Positions 35,301-48,539 of a stretch of 64,000 nucleotides of DNA are shown here, piece by piece. The position numbers were made by a program, and so were the translations under genes. Below the pieces are notes generated by a model. That model worked only from the letters and a program-made list of their open reading frames with translations. It was not told the origin of the DNA and did no database searches. The first letter of the stretch is position 1. Each line of letters opens with the position of its first letter. The stretch is taken from assembly GCA_946406115.1 (NCBI GenBank), contig OX291557.1:22848501-22912500 (forward strand), given 5' to 3'. This stretch comes from Apoda limacodes. Taxonomy: Eukaryota > Arthropoda > Insecta > Lepidoptera > Limacodidae.

Positions 35301-38300
35301 TCTGGATGTATTTATGTATGATATGTATGTATTTACAAAAAAAAAGTAATACATATGTATTTGTATCCGCTGCTTAGTACCCATAACACAAGCTTGCTTA
35401 CTTTGAGGCCAGACGGCGCTGTGTGTAATGTCCAAAACTATTTATTTATCTCATCAGCCTACCTTTCAGAAATTTGTTTAATTACTTTAATATTTCCAAT
35501 ACCACATACTTACTAAAGAACCATCCAAACCAATAAGTTAACCTGTGACAAAAGTTAAGTCTAGCCCTCATCTGCTGCCCTCTAAATTGTAACTATGTTC
35601 CAATAATAATGAGCTGTTACAATAATTAAATAGAATGGCCTAAGTAAATAATGCCTTAGTAAAAAATAAGTATATGATGATGTATAATTGTGTTGCATCG
35701 AACAAAAAAAAATATTAAAATATATAATCTATTAATTAAAAGAATCTATTGCTTTTGTCACCAGGATGTCCTCGCTAAAGCCTTTAACACCAATAATATT
35801 GATTTACTGGACTCATTTACAAAGAATACCAATGAGACTGACAGAAAAGCAGCCATGGATCAGGCGTTTCGAGACAAATTACTGGAACTGTTGATTGAAG
35901 AGCCTGACACTTTAGAAAACTATGTCTGTTTTTGCATAGAATCTTGTAGACGACAGATGGTAACTCCGACGATGCCTGTTGTGCTGTTAGGAGATATTTT
36001 TGATGCTTTAACTTTGAACAAATGTGAAAAAATGTTTACCTATGTTGAAAATGGGGTCAACATTTGGAAAGAAGACCTTTTCTTTGTTGCCTGTAAAAAC
36101 AATCTGCTTCGAATGTGTAACGATCTTCTACGCCGCTTGTCACGTTCACAAAACACTGTATTTTGTGGTAGAATTTTACTTTTTCTTGCCAAATTTTTTC
36201 CATTTTCTGAGCGATCAGGACTCAACATTGTGTCAGAATTCAATCTTGAAAATGTAACAGAATTTGGAGGTGACAACTCTAGCACATTGAAAGATTCACT
36301 AGATGAAGAGATGGTGCTTGAAAATGAGAAAAGCAAGTTGGCTATAGATTACAACTTATACTGTAGATTTTGGAGTCTACAAGATTTTTTTAGAAATCCA
36401 AATACTTGCTATAACAAATTACAGTGGAAAACTTTTGTTGCTGTAAGTATTAATATTTAAACAGTTTTCTTAAATACACAACACATACCATACCATACAG
36501 TGCAGTTTCAAAGTAACTTCCTCCTGAGAATGCTTAGGTTGTGGAATGAGCTCCCTGCCAAGGTTTTCTCTAAGGACAACAGTATGGGGTTCTTCAAGAA
36601 AGAAGTTTTAAGATTTTTAAAGGGTTGGCAACACGTAAGTGATGACCTAGGCGGTGCAAGCCTCCATCGGCTGCAGTGGCCGCTTACCATCAGGCAGAGC
36701 ACAAATTTGTTTGCCACCTTAGTGGTATGAAGAAAAAAAACACATGAAATGAAATGATTCTAATCCATAACTTCACGATTATTATTAATATTTTTGTAAA
36801 ATTATAGTCAAGCAGCATTAGTTGCTGGTGTGTCTATCTCATTTGATGGAAATGTCCTAGTCCTTTTCAGAACAATAGTTATAAAAATAATTGTTCACTT
36901 AATATGATACTCTAGTTACACTTTTAATAGTTTAAACCACTTATCCAGTCTATTTTTAAATGAGTTTACTGAATTTGCTGATACTACGTTGGCTGGCAAT
37001 CTGTTCCAAGTTTTCACACACGATTACTCAGAAAATGGTGTGCAAGATTGGTTTCGGATCTGAAGCATGTAATAGTAAAATGGTGTCTTCTTGAGTGTCC
37101 ACTTTCAAGACGAACATGTCACGTATGTTAGGTAGGTTGTACTTGAATGTCAGGATTTTATATGTCTCGATTACATCACCCTCATACATCTATCCTGTAA
37201 TGTTGGCAGCTATAGTATTTCAAGCCTCTCCTTATATGATTTCTTTTTTAGGCCAAACGGTAGCTTACTAGCCTTCCTTTGAACACTTTCTAAGAGAGTG
37301 ATGTCCTTTGCAAAGTACAGACTTCATACCTAAAATGCATGTTCAAGCAAAAGTCTTACATAAGTCTTTTATATATTTATGAATGTTGCTCTGTTGATGA
37401 ACTGAAAGGATCTCCATATGACGTAAAGAAACAAGTTAGCTTTTTTCACAAGTGCACTAAAATGATTAGCCCATTTTAAATTGCTTGTTATTAATATCCC
37501 CAAATCCTTGTGAGAGGTCACTGCAGAAATTGAAGAACCATCAATCAAATATGTTAGAAAGGGGTTATTGTTTCCTAAGTGCAGCAGTGTAGACTTGTTT
37601 ACATTAAGTTTAATTATCCACTGTTGAGTCTATTCATGTAAACGAACAATATAATTTTGTAGTTGTTCTGATTGTACCAGTAGGTTACCAAAAAATTACC
37701 ATCATCTACGAAAAGATTTGTTAGAAACATCAACTTTTAGAAACATCAAAATTTCTTTGGTCCAACAATGTTAATACTTCTATCTTACTTAGCTTGTTAT
37801 AACATTGCGGTGAAAAACTGTCGAATATAATTACACAACTTTTCTATTACTATAGCTGTATTGTATAGAGAAATGTACAGAAATGTTAAAGCAATATTAA
37901 AGTAACATATCTGTATGTATATGTAAGAAATGAGGCTGGTTGTTTATTTAGTACCATAATCTAATTATAAATTTTTATTATAAAGTAAATGTGTAAAATA
38001 TTTATTTAGGCATCAAAGAAAGAGAGTTTTTTTTTGTGTATGGCAACACAGAAACAACACAAAGATTTTTAATTATACTCCAGTTTGCATAGCATGGTAC
38101 GTGGTAAAGTTTTAACTAATTTGCCAGGGATTGTTGATCACAATAAAATTAATAAGTATGTAGTTTTGAAGATGTAAATTAGATCTTTCTATATAATTCA
38201 AACAACAATGTCATACAATTAAATTTTATTATTAGAAACAAAATAACAAAATGCTGCACACCCTCCATGCTATGTGAAATGATTTTCTATTCTACAAAGG

Positions 38301-41300
38301 AGTGTATCCAACCCGATACATGACCTCAAAGAGGTGAGCGGTTGTGGTTAGATGCGGAAGGCTAAGGAACGGAAGTATTTGCGCGTTATGGAAAAGGCTT
38401 ATGTCCAGCAGTGGACTAAAATGAGCTGATATGTATATAAAGAAAAATGAATTTTGCTTGCAAACGTATTCTGAAACAAATTATCATAAAAATTTACTGA
38501 AGTTTACCATTATTCTTTTAGCATTCAGGTAGCGTCTTATCAGCATTCTCGTCGTATAAGTTAGAAGCTGTTGAACTTCAGAAGTCTAAGCTAAATAGAC
38601 TAAAGGCTGTCAGTTCCGATGTTGAGATGCAAGAATCAAGCAAGGAAACGCATTATTTTGCCAAGTTTCTCACAAATCAGAAACTTCTAGAGTTGCAGTT
38701 ATCGGATTCTAACTTCAGGAGATGTGTGTTGATACAATTTTTGATATTGTTTCAGTACCTTACATCTTCTGTTAAGTTTAAAATGTAAGTTGAGTAGCAG
38801 GTGTCTAGTTTTGAAATGTCGTAGAGCATGGTTATAACCAACATTTGGGCAGACCCAGTGGAGAAACATTTTTGTGTTGAAAATTGTAATTTACTGGGAG
38901 AAGCCTTTTATAGATATGCATTTTTGACAGTAAAAGGGACAGTCACAACCTTCTAAATGTTGTTGGCTATATTTTCGCAGTGTAGTTTTGTTGTTAATCA
39001 AACACCGAATAAATAGCTATTTAGAAGCCTAAGGCTTAAGGAAGGCTTTAATGTTACACACAATTTTTTCATCACATTTGCGAGTAAATAAATATAAATG
39101 TTAGGTGAATAAATAAATAAACTCACCAAAACACAATTGGTGTATTAGGAATAGAAGTAGCGGAAACAATGCCATCGCGAGATATCTAGTATCTAAAAAT
39201 ATTATAAATTAAAAAGTTTTGGCTGAAATTAATTGGTCGCTTGTAGTGTGCACGTAGTTGAAATTTTGAACAGACAGCTTTTATACATACTTGGTAGATG
39301 CGTCATTACCGCCCGTGAGTTCTATGAAAGTAAAATTTGCAAAGTATAAGCCCGTGGTAATAATAAAGGTCTTAGCACCCGCTTTGCCTGCATGTAATGA
39401 CACTGTTTACGAGTAAGTGTGATGAAAAAGTATTCTATGTATTCTTTTCTATCTTTCCCTGCTTGTACCAAAAATCAGGTTAATTGAATACTCTGTTACG
39501 AATTGGAGGTAAAAAAATCAAACTTACGCTTGTATATATATATAACCAGCTTTTGCCCGCAGTTTCACCCGCTTTAAATTCTGTTATCGGTGAGGGATTT
39601 CTTACTCACACTTGACATTTTTTAAGTAGCCAATGTCCTTTCTTCAAAAGCAGGCTATTACCTTGTCAAATTTCATGAAGATCGCTTCAGTGGTTTAGCT
39701 GAAGCACTAAATAATCAGGCAAAACCAAGTATTGGAAAAATATATTTATCTCTTATTTCAGGGAATCTCAAGACCTTAGAGTAGATCAAGTAGAGTGGGT
39801 AAAAGAGACTACTTCTCTGGTGTACAGACTTTTGGGCGAAACCCCACCAGATGGGAAGAAGTTTGCAGAGTATGTGGAACACATTCTATCGAGAGAAGAG
39901 CACTGGAATAAATGGAAAAATGATGGTTGTCCAGGTAATTTTCTAAATGCTGCATTTTTTATTTAATAATAAATGATAGACAATTTCAAAACGTAGGTCC
40001 GTTAATGATTTTATATAATTATTTACGAAGCTAAATTCGTAAATAGTTTATTTAACTAAATTTGGAACATTGTTTGCCAAAAAATATTGTTAATGCTGCT
40101 ATCTATGAACAGGACAGGCAAGAATCTCTTTAAATAACCTGTAAATAAAGTTGATCCAAGTGTATGTAAATACCTGTAAATAAAGTTGATCCAAAAGTAA
40201 GTAAATGGCTAGATTACAACAAGCAAGCGCTGATATTATTACAGGAGAAGTTGGGAAGTACAGTTCGAATCACGGATCTTAAGGTTTCGAGAACGCCATT
40301 GTCAGCTATCTTACTGTGGCAACCCTAGTGCGTGCTGTCACTGACCCGAGTGCTTCTTTGCATTATATTATCTAATCTGCATAGGGAACAAATTGGCTTG
40401 CACTGAATGATTTTTAGTCAAGTTGAACCTTCTGTTTAATGAGACTTGTGAATAGGAACTAAGATGGTTTCAAATTTTTAAACTCCTATCCAATACTGCC
40501 TACCCATACATTCATTTAATTAATTCTTGGAGTCTTGGTATATTAGGCCATTGTAATAATACTGTTAACGGTAATTTTTTTAACCGAAAAACCAGTCAAA
40601 AGCGTGTCAGGTCACGTTTAGTGTATGATTCCATAGTCGTTACTAAAATCGTTGTTTGTTCAAAAATTTCCAAATCAACAATACTTAATATTTTTTTTAA
40701 AAACTACTTCATTTTTTTTTAATGTCAATAGTATATATTTTTGTAGCAACAATTATCTATAGACATATATGTAGCAAAAAAAATTAAATAACTGACATAC
40801 CGTATGCATACAATAAACATGTCCGGTCAACCTTTTGTCACATACGGACAGACGTGGGTATGAATAAACAGGGCGAAACTAGAAGGGTTCCCTGTTTACT
40901 TTTACCATATGAGTATTTTTCTCTTTAGAATTTCAGAAACCAAAGCCTCCATCGTCTGTTGACTCTGACTCAGACTTTAAAAGATCTAGAAAGCGACGGA
41001 GACCTGTTGGGGATATAGTTAAGGAGTATGAAAGCCAAAACAAATACTACATGGGAAGGTAAGTTTTATTAATATGACCTTTATTACTAGGAGGATATAT
41101 TTAATTTCCCTCCACCGTTATACGCCCCACTGTAGGGGTGCAGGCCCCTCCTTGGAGTAGGAGGCCTAGACCATAGTCCACCACGCTGACCTAGTGTGTG
41201 TTGGCGGACGTTATTGCGCTAGTGGCCACGCGACTCAGTATTTTCAAGCTTACGACAAGGCCTCTGACCTGAATTAACGAATGCTGTCATGACAACAGCC

Positions 41301-44300
41301 AAGACCAACGGTTTAACGTGCCCCCGAAAAACGAAGAAGCTCGGAAAAAAAATTTGCCAATAATCACCTAGATAGTGACCACTGTCGACGTTGACCTAGT
41401 TGCTCTCGAGAGTGTAGGGGCCACTGGGGATGAACAGTGTAACCTTCCTGTTGGTCGAACGACCAGTTCGTCCTCATATGGTGATGTGTGATGTGCCCAT
41501 ATGGTGACATAGACGCTCAACGAAACATCCATGGGCTACATAGATGTTCGAGAGGTTAACTTCGCATATCGTTTTCGATACATGAATTTAACACTCGCAC
41601 ACTCGCAAGAATTAAGGTTTTATAAAAAAAAACTTAACCCCCTAGGGTGATGTTACAGTGCTAGTTTTTTTTTATAGTGTAGGAAATTTAATTCAAAGTA
41701 AAATAAACATAAGCAATAAGTATCGGTTTCATAGAGTTATAGATTCTTAAGTCACCGATATAGCTTGGAGAATCACCACCTGAAGTGGCTCCTGTCGTTG
41801 GCTGATGGAGCAGACGTGTCGTAGAGTGTAGACCGTGTACTGGAAGGCGAATCCCACGCTTCCTCCCGGTGGACCGACGACCTTAAAAGGGTGGCCGTTG
41901 ATGGCTGAATGAGGAACGCAGAGAACGGGGAGAGCTGATATGATGATTACTACTTTCACCAGATAAATAAAACTAAAATTTCTATTTTATCATAGATTAA
42001 CCATAAATTAGCTGTCACCTTTTGTATTTAGACTAACGTGATCTTCAAGATATATGACAGTTAACATTTTGTCAAATTCGGAACAATACACAAACCAAAA
42101 AATAGACAATGGAGTAGAAGCTTTCATTATTTTATCATATCAAAAGTTATTAGAAATATTTAATACTTACATCTCGAATAAAATTATTGATTATTTTTCA
42201 GCAATGAACTAACGAAACTATGGAACCTTTGTCCAGATAATCTTGCTGCTTGTAGAAGTAAAGAGCGGGACTTCATGCCTTCTCTGGGTGAGTATAAACG
42301 TATTTTTGGCGGTTTGTAAAAACGTGTTGCAACATATATAAACTTATTAGGTTATACATCTTTTGAAAACTGTTAGTGGTATTGGTTTCTCCGTTCAGTT
42401 TTTGATTTTTGGTAGGATCAGTAACTTTTACCTATAAATAAATAAAGAGTTATAAATCCTTATTTCCAATGTACATAGTTTTTAATAAATTTTTATTTGG
42501 TCAACCTTATCTTCCAACACCATTGAGCTGTAATGTTCCTGAACCCCTAGAACCCACAAGCCATACAGGGGGGTCATCAGTGTGCAACGCCTGGCTGGAG
42601 AAAAATCTTCAAAATACTTTTTGGGCTCTAATTTTTTACTGTGACCGATTGAAATACTATAGTGGACTTCTATAAAAGATTCGCAGTAAAGTATTAGACG
42701 TAACATTAATACGACCTTGTTAACTAATCCAATTATATTACATATATTTTGTCAGATTGGTATATGACAACGGCGAAAGAGGGGAGCGCGAAACGGGCAG
42801 CGGGAGGGGGATGGGAGTGGCGTGCACTCCGTCTGCTGGCGCGACGCTCGCCGCAGTTCTTCGTGCATACCAATAACACAATCGATGCGCTGCCGGTTTA
42901 CCTTGACGATATGGTGAGACATTACCACTAGCATGATCCTAGTTAGTGGAAGCCTGCCTCCTCTGCCTTCTCTGCCTGCCTCTGGTGGAAACAGGCGTAA
43001 AGTTATGTAATTAAAAATCTGTATATGTAACATAACAGAAGAAACTGGCTGGCTAATGCAGTGACATTTTAACACACGTCCCATACTGCTGGGTCTAGAA
43101 ACTTGAAATTTGGCAAGAGGGTTCCTTGCTTGACATAGTACTTTTACTAAGAAAGGATTTTGCAAAATTCATCCCCTAAAGGGGTAATTGGGAGAACTTA
43201 CTAAACTTATCAAATCAAACTTAATAAAAAAAATATTATTTAATAACTTTGACGATTCAAAAGTGTTTGTAGAATTTGAGTAATTTCTTCGACTAATCGA
43301 ATAATTTTACTTTGACTTTGGAAGTAAGTACTAAGTAAATCCGTTAATTTTGAAGCAGAGTACATGAATTTTGGTGTTTGGCCTATAGGTTGACAATTAG
43401 GACTGACGTGTTTCACCGTTTTTGTAAAATTATCCCTTAGGGGGCAAAACATGGTAAGAAAATTTGTATGTAAATATATTTATGAACGCACAACCATTAA
43501 CAATTGTTGATGAACATCAACAATTAAATTAATAAAAAACATGTCTTCTAATAAGCTATTTAATATAAACATTTGTGCACAGGTGAAGCGTATAGCGCGT
43601 GAAACGGCCGCGAACGCAGCCGCAGCCAATCCTAGTGAAGATACAACTAACAATTTAAAAAAGGTAAAAAAAAATACTTATACGACTTCGGCCAGACCGC
43701 GGAAATATCAAGATTTTGTGCAAATTGTATGGTGAAACTAAAGCATTTGATTATTTTGTCTTTTTCAGGAATACCGTAATGTATAAAAAACTGTTATATT
43801 TTAACGTAATTCCCTCTTACCTGTTTCTATTTTAAAACCTACATTCTTAAAGCGTGTTCTTAGAAAAAAATACGCTATAATTATAAGTATAATTCTCTTT
43901 TACATTGTTTGTCTCATAAAGAAAACATAAAGTTTTAAGTCGGGGCGGTACACTAACTGTGTAACATTTCGCAGGAACCCGAAGAAGAAATTACAGAAGA
44001 GCAGATGGAGGCAGAACTTATGAAAGAAGGAGATACAAACGATATTGAGCAGGTGAGAAGAAAATTAAAATAAAATCCGACTACGACCTGAAACAACATT
44101 CACCGCCCCAACTTTAGTCTGTTTGGTACGAAAAGGGGCTTGTACCCTGATATATATACTTGCCATCTTTTGTTTCTTAACTCTGTTATAAATGATATTT
44201 ACTAATCGATTACCCAAATATTTAAATATTCCTTCACTACAGGTACCAGATTCAACGCACGCTGTTGAAGAAGACTACGACAAAACGACCCGTTCCAAAA

Positions 44301-44560
44301 TCACAATGATAACACCGACACAACTAGAAGAACTCTGCGGTAAGCTTACTGAATGGAAGAAACTTGCCGCCAAACTCGGATTCAAAGCAGACGAAATACA
44401 ATTCTTTGAAACAGAAAATGCTACAGAACCTTTGAGAGCGAAGCACATGTTGAAACTGTGGTTTGATGATGACGAGGATGCTTCAGTGGAAAGTCTTTTG
44501 TACATAATGGAGGGTTTGAAGATGACTGAGGCGTGCGAGACTCTGAAGAATGCTATATGA
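32330..44560 (+). CDS. THOC1: THO complex subunit 1 (THOC1/Hpr1)
   Basis: Core subunit of the nuclear THO complex, which with UAP56 and Aly forms TREX to package and export mRNA and limit R-loops. Coding exons: 32330-32374, 35765-36442, 38522-38784, 39762-39934, 40929-41058, 42202-42287, 42756-42913, 43583-43663, 43975-44052 and 44243-44560; phases all agree and the product is 669 aa (human 657). The first exon encodes 'MTEKLGFEELRAKYK', which completes the N-terminus. Conserved blocks: 'LLRMCNDLLRRLSRSQNTVF' in exon 2, 'YNLYCRFWSLQDFFRNP', 'LQLSDSNFRR', 'WNLCPDNLAACRS' and 'WRALRLLARRSPQFF'. A basic nuclear-localisation-like run KRSRKRRR is at 404-411, an acidic segment at about 539-575, and a death domain at about 588-666. 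Intron 1 carries a 2.5-kb mobile element and intron 2 LINE remnants; none breaks an exon. Confidence 0.97.
32391..34913. mobile_element. 2.5-kb element with ends made of inverted 139-bp tandem repeats
   Basis: The left tip 'agataagagcactttcggta' plus 'accatcgccgggaaggct' is the reverse complement of the right tip. Inward from each tip the same ~139-bp unit recurs: left copies begin near 32411, 32551 and 32690; right copies are anchored at 34460, 34599, 34738 and 34877. Each unit holds 'ggggttatggtaacaaaaat' and 'gtagctacagccgttcaa' or its reverse. Between the arrays lie ~1.6 kb with a decayed minus-strand open frame. The element sits 16 bp after the THOC1 exon 1 donor. Superfamily not identified; target duplication unclear. 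Confidence 0.85.
33598..34040 (-). pseudogene. Decayed open frame inside the 139-bp-array element
   Basis: Two minus-strand pieces. The upper (34040-33900) reads 'ECDIPDILMDVFGKLLMGD'. The lower (about 33870-33598) reads 'MKRLTNSRKVIVIMNKYGQV' followed by 'YNLLEDIETEITYNALND' and 'STGIALDNFDRYVDTATGK'. The 'P..L......N......I..DN.D......GK.T.H' layout resembles large proteins of unknown function found in many copies in aphids, cnidarians and moths ('..ADN.DHN..TLDG..TFHGMG'). I infer the element's own protein. No catalytic motif is visible in what remains. Confidence 0.5.
36500..36728 (+). pseudogene. LINE reverse-transcriptase C-terminal fragment in THOC1 intron 2
   Basis: An open frame from 36500 reads 'LLRMLRLWNELPAKVFSKDN', the familiar end of insect non-LTR RTs ('R..RLWN.LP..VF'), followed by 'FFKKEVLRFLKG' and the 3' tail 'ttgtttgccaccttagtggt'. 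Fragments of the same tail are at 5345, 23035 and in each tandem unit (48700-48775). Confidence 0.75.
36790..37690 (-). pseudogene. CR1-like LINE reverse-transcriptase C-terminal half
   Basis: Minus-strand translation gives in order 'KLNVNKSTLLHLGNNNP', 'SAVTSHKDLGILITSNLKW', 'FINIYKTYVRLLLEHAF', 'LLESVQRKASKLPFGLKKKS', 'YKERLEILQLPTLQDR' and 'CVKTWNRLPANVVSANSVNS'. This is the thumb and C-terminal region of a CR1/L2-type RT. Only a few stops and frameshifts interrupt it, so the insertion is younger than the RT fragment at 30.6-31.2 kb. Confidence 0.85.
39535..39720 (-). repeat. Reversed copy of the 'aatattataaatgc' repeat family
   Basis: 'ccagcttttgcccgcagttt', 'acttgacattttttaagtag' and 'aaatttcatgaagatcgctt' in THOC1 intron 3 match the reverse complement of the 17562 and 22190 copies. 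Confidence 0.7.
41085..41350 (-). repeat. Interspersed repeat in THOC1 intron 5
   Basis: 'cgccccactgtaggggtgca' followed by 'gaccatagtccaccacgctg' and 'gacctagtgtgtgttggcgg' is a word order common in lepidopteran non-coding repeats of LINE or SINE origin. Borders unclear. Confidence 0.45.
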
Positions 44561-44675
44561 CGACAATCCAAATCAATTTGTAAGAGGAAACTTATGAAAT
44601 TTCTTTAAATGATTTCGTGAAAAGATTTTCGTGAATTCGGCACTTCTGTTTGTAAGTGTAATTGATGTTAAGTGT

Positions 44676-44681
44676 ATTAAA
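44676..44681 (+). promoter_or_regulatory. Candidate poly(A) signal of THOC1
   Basis: ATTAAA 116 bp after the THOC1 stop codon, in a context with downstream T/G-rich sequence ('ttgtaatataccttttgttt'). Confidence 0.4.
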
Positions 44682-45001
44682 GTACGCAACGCAATGTTGT
44701 AATATACCTTTTGTTTCATTTTAGCATATGTTTTACAATGAGAAGTTTTTATTAAAAATTTCATCTTGTGGGCTATTACGGTTAAGCCATATACTTCGAG
44801 TTCTATAAACTGTGCAATAGTCTTACAAAACCATCCTTTAGAAAGAGACAAAGCAAAACTGTCTCTTTTTTTGTCTATCAACGTCTACAATTAAATTATT
44901 AAAACAAGTTAGAAACAGACAAGAGACCTCAGTTTTACTTCGTCTCTGTCACACTTCGACTGTAGGAAAACCGCTAAAAATTAAAACGCGCTATATTTTA
45001 A

Positions 45002-45106
45002 GGCACGTAAGTTGAACCAAAATGGCGGTCGTCTGCGCGGGTACAGTACTGTAAAATGTACTAACGAACCGAAAATGTGTTACTGCACAGGTTCAACTTA
45101 CGTGCC
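45002..45106. mobile_element. ~105-bp foldback element
   Basis: Perfect 17-bp inverted ends, 'ggcacgtaagttgaacc' and 'ggttcaacttacgtgcc', separated by ~70 bp. It lies between THOC1 and the 6-kb tandem array. Confidence 0.75.
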
Positions 45107-45393
45107 GCGATTTATTCTAAATGTCTACAAATAAAAACATTAGTAATTAATGATGATTTTTTTTTAAATACAAAGTGACGATGTCGGGTAACTTTATAAT
45201 CAATTTTTTTTCGATACACAGAAAGGTACGAATTTTTTTGAACAAAGGTACCAAATAGTACCAATTAGGTACTGAAGCCTCAGTAGTATTTCAATAAGAA
45301 ATTTTTACCTCGACCCGCCATCCTGACGAACACGTGATTTTTGGTAGAAATTAATGTTTTAAATGCACTAGATGATATACCAACTGATCTACG

Positions 45394-45611
45394 GGGCGAT
45401 TCAAGTCAGTAAAAACCATCTAGTTCCAAAATAACTGACATACATTGTCTATTTTTTTCTTTAAAATGTGTAAAATAACGATCTAATTAGTAATGTAGGT
45501 CATTACCATCAACTTATTTTGCAAATTTTTTCATTGAAACGTAATTAACGGACAGTGCATGTCACATTCATCTAGGAACCAGATAGTTTTTACTGACTTG
45601 AATCGCCCCGC
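45394..45611. mobile_element. MITE with 'ggggcgattcaagtcagtaa' ends
   Basis: The left end 'ggggcgattcaagtcagtaa' plus 'aaaccatctagttcc' is the reverse complement, with two changes, of the right end. Present at the same place in the other two units (about 51385 and 57373). Confidence 0.85.
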
Positions 45612-46599
45612 TGGTAGACGTTGTTCTGCCCTCAGTGTGACCAGATTTAGCAGGATTGGACTCTTGCAGCAGCTTTATTAATCTAGCAGTTTTTAGCAGG
45701 ATCGGCGATCCAGATCGTCTTCAATAACTTAAGAAATTGAAGGACGTTTGTTATTTTGTGTCTTTTAGGGACCTCCGATTAACCAGAAACCAGTGACTTT
45801 AAATAATACGTATAATTTAATGAGAGTCCAATCTCTAGAGCCTAAAGCATTGTTTTTTTAATATTGAGTTTACAAGATAAGGCTCAAGCCCAAATCATAG
45901 TTTTCTTGATTAAGTTTTCAAAATAAAGGCAATTAAGAAAACATAGGGTTCAGACTCACTGAAGTGCAGGTGAATAAAAAATTTGTAATTTTGCCATCAA
46001 GGTATGCATTGGGTCATGGGTGTATGGTAGATAGGTACCTAATAAGAAATAAAACCAAAGCATCGCATATTTATTAGGTAAGCATATAAAAATATTTCTA
46101 TGCATGCATTTATGCATGAATTGAAAGCCATCGAAAAAGGTATCGAATTATTTAAAAAATTATCATATCTCGAGGAACTTTCACGGGAAAAAGATAAGTA
46201 ATAATTGTTCTGTTTATAGTAAATAATATTTTTTTAAATGAAAAAATTTAAATAACCGTATAATTGGAAATAAATGCCACTACTCGTATGAATACTTATG
46301 TTTATATGCTTTCCTACACACGAAGACAAGCTGCCTAGGCAACTTATGAGTTAGCATTGTCTTAGCATTTTTTGTAAAGCATTTCGCAGATTTTGCCCTA
46401 TATCTGGTCGCACCGTCTGCCCCTTCCGTTAAACATCACGCTATTATTAGGCTATCAAATGCAAAAAAAAATTAAAAGTCCTCCGACCGGGAGAGAGATT
46501 AGCGCCTTCAAACAAACAAACCTACTCTGTAGCTTTAATATGTTGATATAATGCTGCGCATTTATGCACTACATTGGATTTAATTGCAATTTGTTGCAA

Positions 46600-46950
46600 T
46601 AAAAACCGGCCGTGCGTGAGTCAGAATAGCGTAGAGGGTTCCGTTCCACCACAGAATGCAGGAGCCCGACTCGGACTTGACTGATTTGTTTTATTAGTCA
46701 TTTTACTATAAAGCTTACACTATAATTGTTTGAAGCTTGTATCAAATTTTGTTTTTACGATAGACCAGACGCAGTAAAAAAATGGTTTCTTGTATGGAAA
46801 TCGCTTTAATTTTTTTTTATTGGGATATCCGCCATAATTTACCTATGCATCTACTTACATCGATCTAAATAAAAGATAGAGTCCTTTGGACAAACGGACA
46901 GACAGCGTAGCCTGAGCCGTAAGCGTGGCATTAGCCTTAGGAATAGGACT
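46600..46950 (+). repeat. LINE/RTE-tail-type repeat within the unit
   Basis: 'ccggccgtgcgtgagtcaga', 'gagggttccgttccaccaca' and 'gacagacagcgtagcctgag' follow the order of the 27635-28300 repeat in shortened form. Confidence 0.55.
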
Positions 46951-47083
46951 CTTACGCATTAGCAACGCATTGACTAAAAATACATTTTTTTAAACCACGA
47001 GTTTAAACTTTGGGAAACTGACAAACTATAGGTAGTAAGGACCGTGGGATGTCGCTTAGTGCAACTGTTCAAGGAGCTTATTG

Positions 47084-47220
47084 GAAACAGTCTTGAGCTA
47101 TTCGAAGTCAGGAGTTCGAGAGAAAAATGTATGCAAGTACATTCACGGGTTTCGAGAGGTGTCAGATTTTCATACATTTTTGTAACGAATACCAGAGTTC
47201 GAATAGCTCGAGACTGTTCC
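47084..47220. mobile_element. MITE of the 'aacagtctcgag' family within the unit
   Basis: Inverted ends 'ggaaacagtcttgagctatt' and 'aatagctcgagactgttcc' enclose 'cgagagaaaaatgtatgcaa'. A half-copy, ending 'ctcgagactgttc', lies just after it at about 47250-47310. Two 60-67-codon frames over this element, one per strand, mirror each other and are not genes. Confidence 0.8.
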
Positions 47221-48255
47221 CAATAAGGTCCTAGGTCTTACCTCTGGAGACCCATGAAAGTACTTGCATACATTTTACTACTGAATTATCGTGTCTGGTG
47301 CAGGTACTCGAGACTGTTCAAATAAGCTCCCTGTTCTGTAGCTGTACAGTTGGGAGAATTATGGTTTCACCATAAACAGTTAAGCAATTTTTCAAAAGTC
47401 CACGCAAACAAGTCGCAGGAATAAGCGAGTATAAGTAGCTAGTATAATAGTAAGATCAGAATATTTGTATATATATTTATATATATATATATTAAGAACT
47501 ACAAGGCTACAAGCTGGATGGAAGCTGATTCCTCCCATATTTCACAACATACTGCTGACCACCGAAAGTTCTTGAATTCCTTTGATTCTGTAAACTACAA
47601 AGAAAAGGAAGTTTGGAAATAAGATTGTTTATTTTATCGTCATATCAAAACAAATGTGTGCAATTGTTTGGTGGATACAGTGTGAATCAGGGCGAAGTCT
47701 GTTTTCCAATTTTACTTTCTTTCATTTTCTTTTCATATAAGATTTAGGTTTACCTATATTTACAAATATTTAGTAAAAGTTTGTATGGAAAAATTTGATT
47801 CGGGTGCACCTAAATAAGAATTACAGATTTTTAGAATTTATTACACCGACGGCGTCACGGAGTTATGGGTCAACATATCAAAATGCATAAAACATACGCG
47901 ACAAAAACCCATAGAATTCTTTTCTTTGTAAACTCGGGTAAAAAATACGCAACGTATTATTAACCTCCTACTTTTGAAAGTTCAGTTTGAAAAAACTGGT
48001 GAAGTGCGAGTTAGAGTCGCGATTTTATCATCATAAGCTTTTTCAAAGTTCTGTCTTAAATTTTATTTACGTACTTCTACAGAGATTTTATTTTAAAAAC
48101 GGACTCATTGACTTTTAAATGAATTATCTATTTTCTTAAGCCTTGTGTGAATTAAAGCAAGTTTGTGTCTGATTCGCGTACTATGAATAGTACTATGAAT
48201 ATGACTATTCTTTTTAAACGATAATTATTCTTCTGAACATAAATTAAATTCTCTT

Positions 48256-48493
48256 AAACTAGCTTGTGCCCGCGGTTCCACCCGCCCTAAATTCGGTTAT
48301 CGGTGTAGGACTGTAACGGCAATTCCTAATTTATAGAAAAGAAACCGACTCACACTTGACATTTTCAAGTTGCCTATGTCCTTTCTCGGGACTCAAACTA
48401 TCTTTAAGCCAAATTTCATCTTAATCGATACAGCGGTTTGAAGAGGTAACAGACAGAGTTACTTTCGCATTTATAATACTTATTAGTATGGAT
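48256..48493 (-). repeat. 'aatattataaatgc' family repeat within the unit
   Basis: Reversed copy with 'actagcttgtgcccgcggtt', 'actcacacttgacattttca' and 'agagttactttcgcatttat'. Corresponding copies lie near 54247 and 60268. Confidence 0.8.
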
Positions 48494-48539
48494 ATACTGA
48501 GATGGTAAGGTCAAAACATGGATTTATCTCTTTGACAGT

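Noticed and set aside
36040..36336. 98-codon minus-strand frame opposite THOC1 exon 2
   Set aside because: It is a shadow of the strongly conserved THOC1 coding sequence on the + strand.
41747..41959. 70-codon minus-strand frame starting with a signal-peptide-like run
   Set aside because: It lies in THOC1 intron 5 among repeats. The opposite strand has equally protein-like words and no splice context supports a gene.
42752..43165. 137-codon minus-strand frame
   Set aside because: Its larger part is antisense to THOC1 exon 7 and the rest runs into intronic repeat; no family resemblance.
46974..47226. Repeated small open frames (67 and 60 codons) present three times in the tandem units
   Set aside because: They are mirror frames over an inverted-repeat MITE. 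Their recurrence only reflects the 6-kb triplication.
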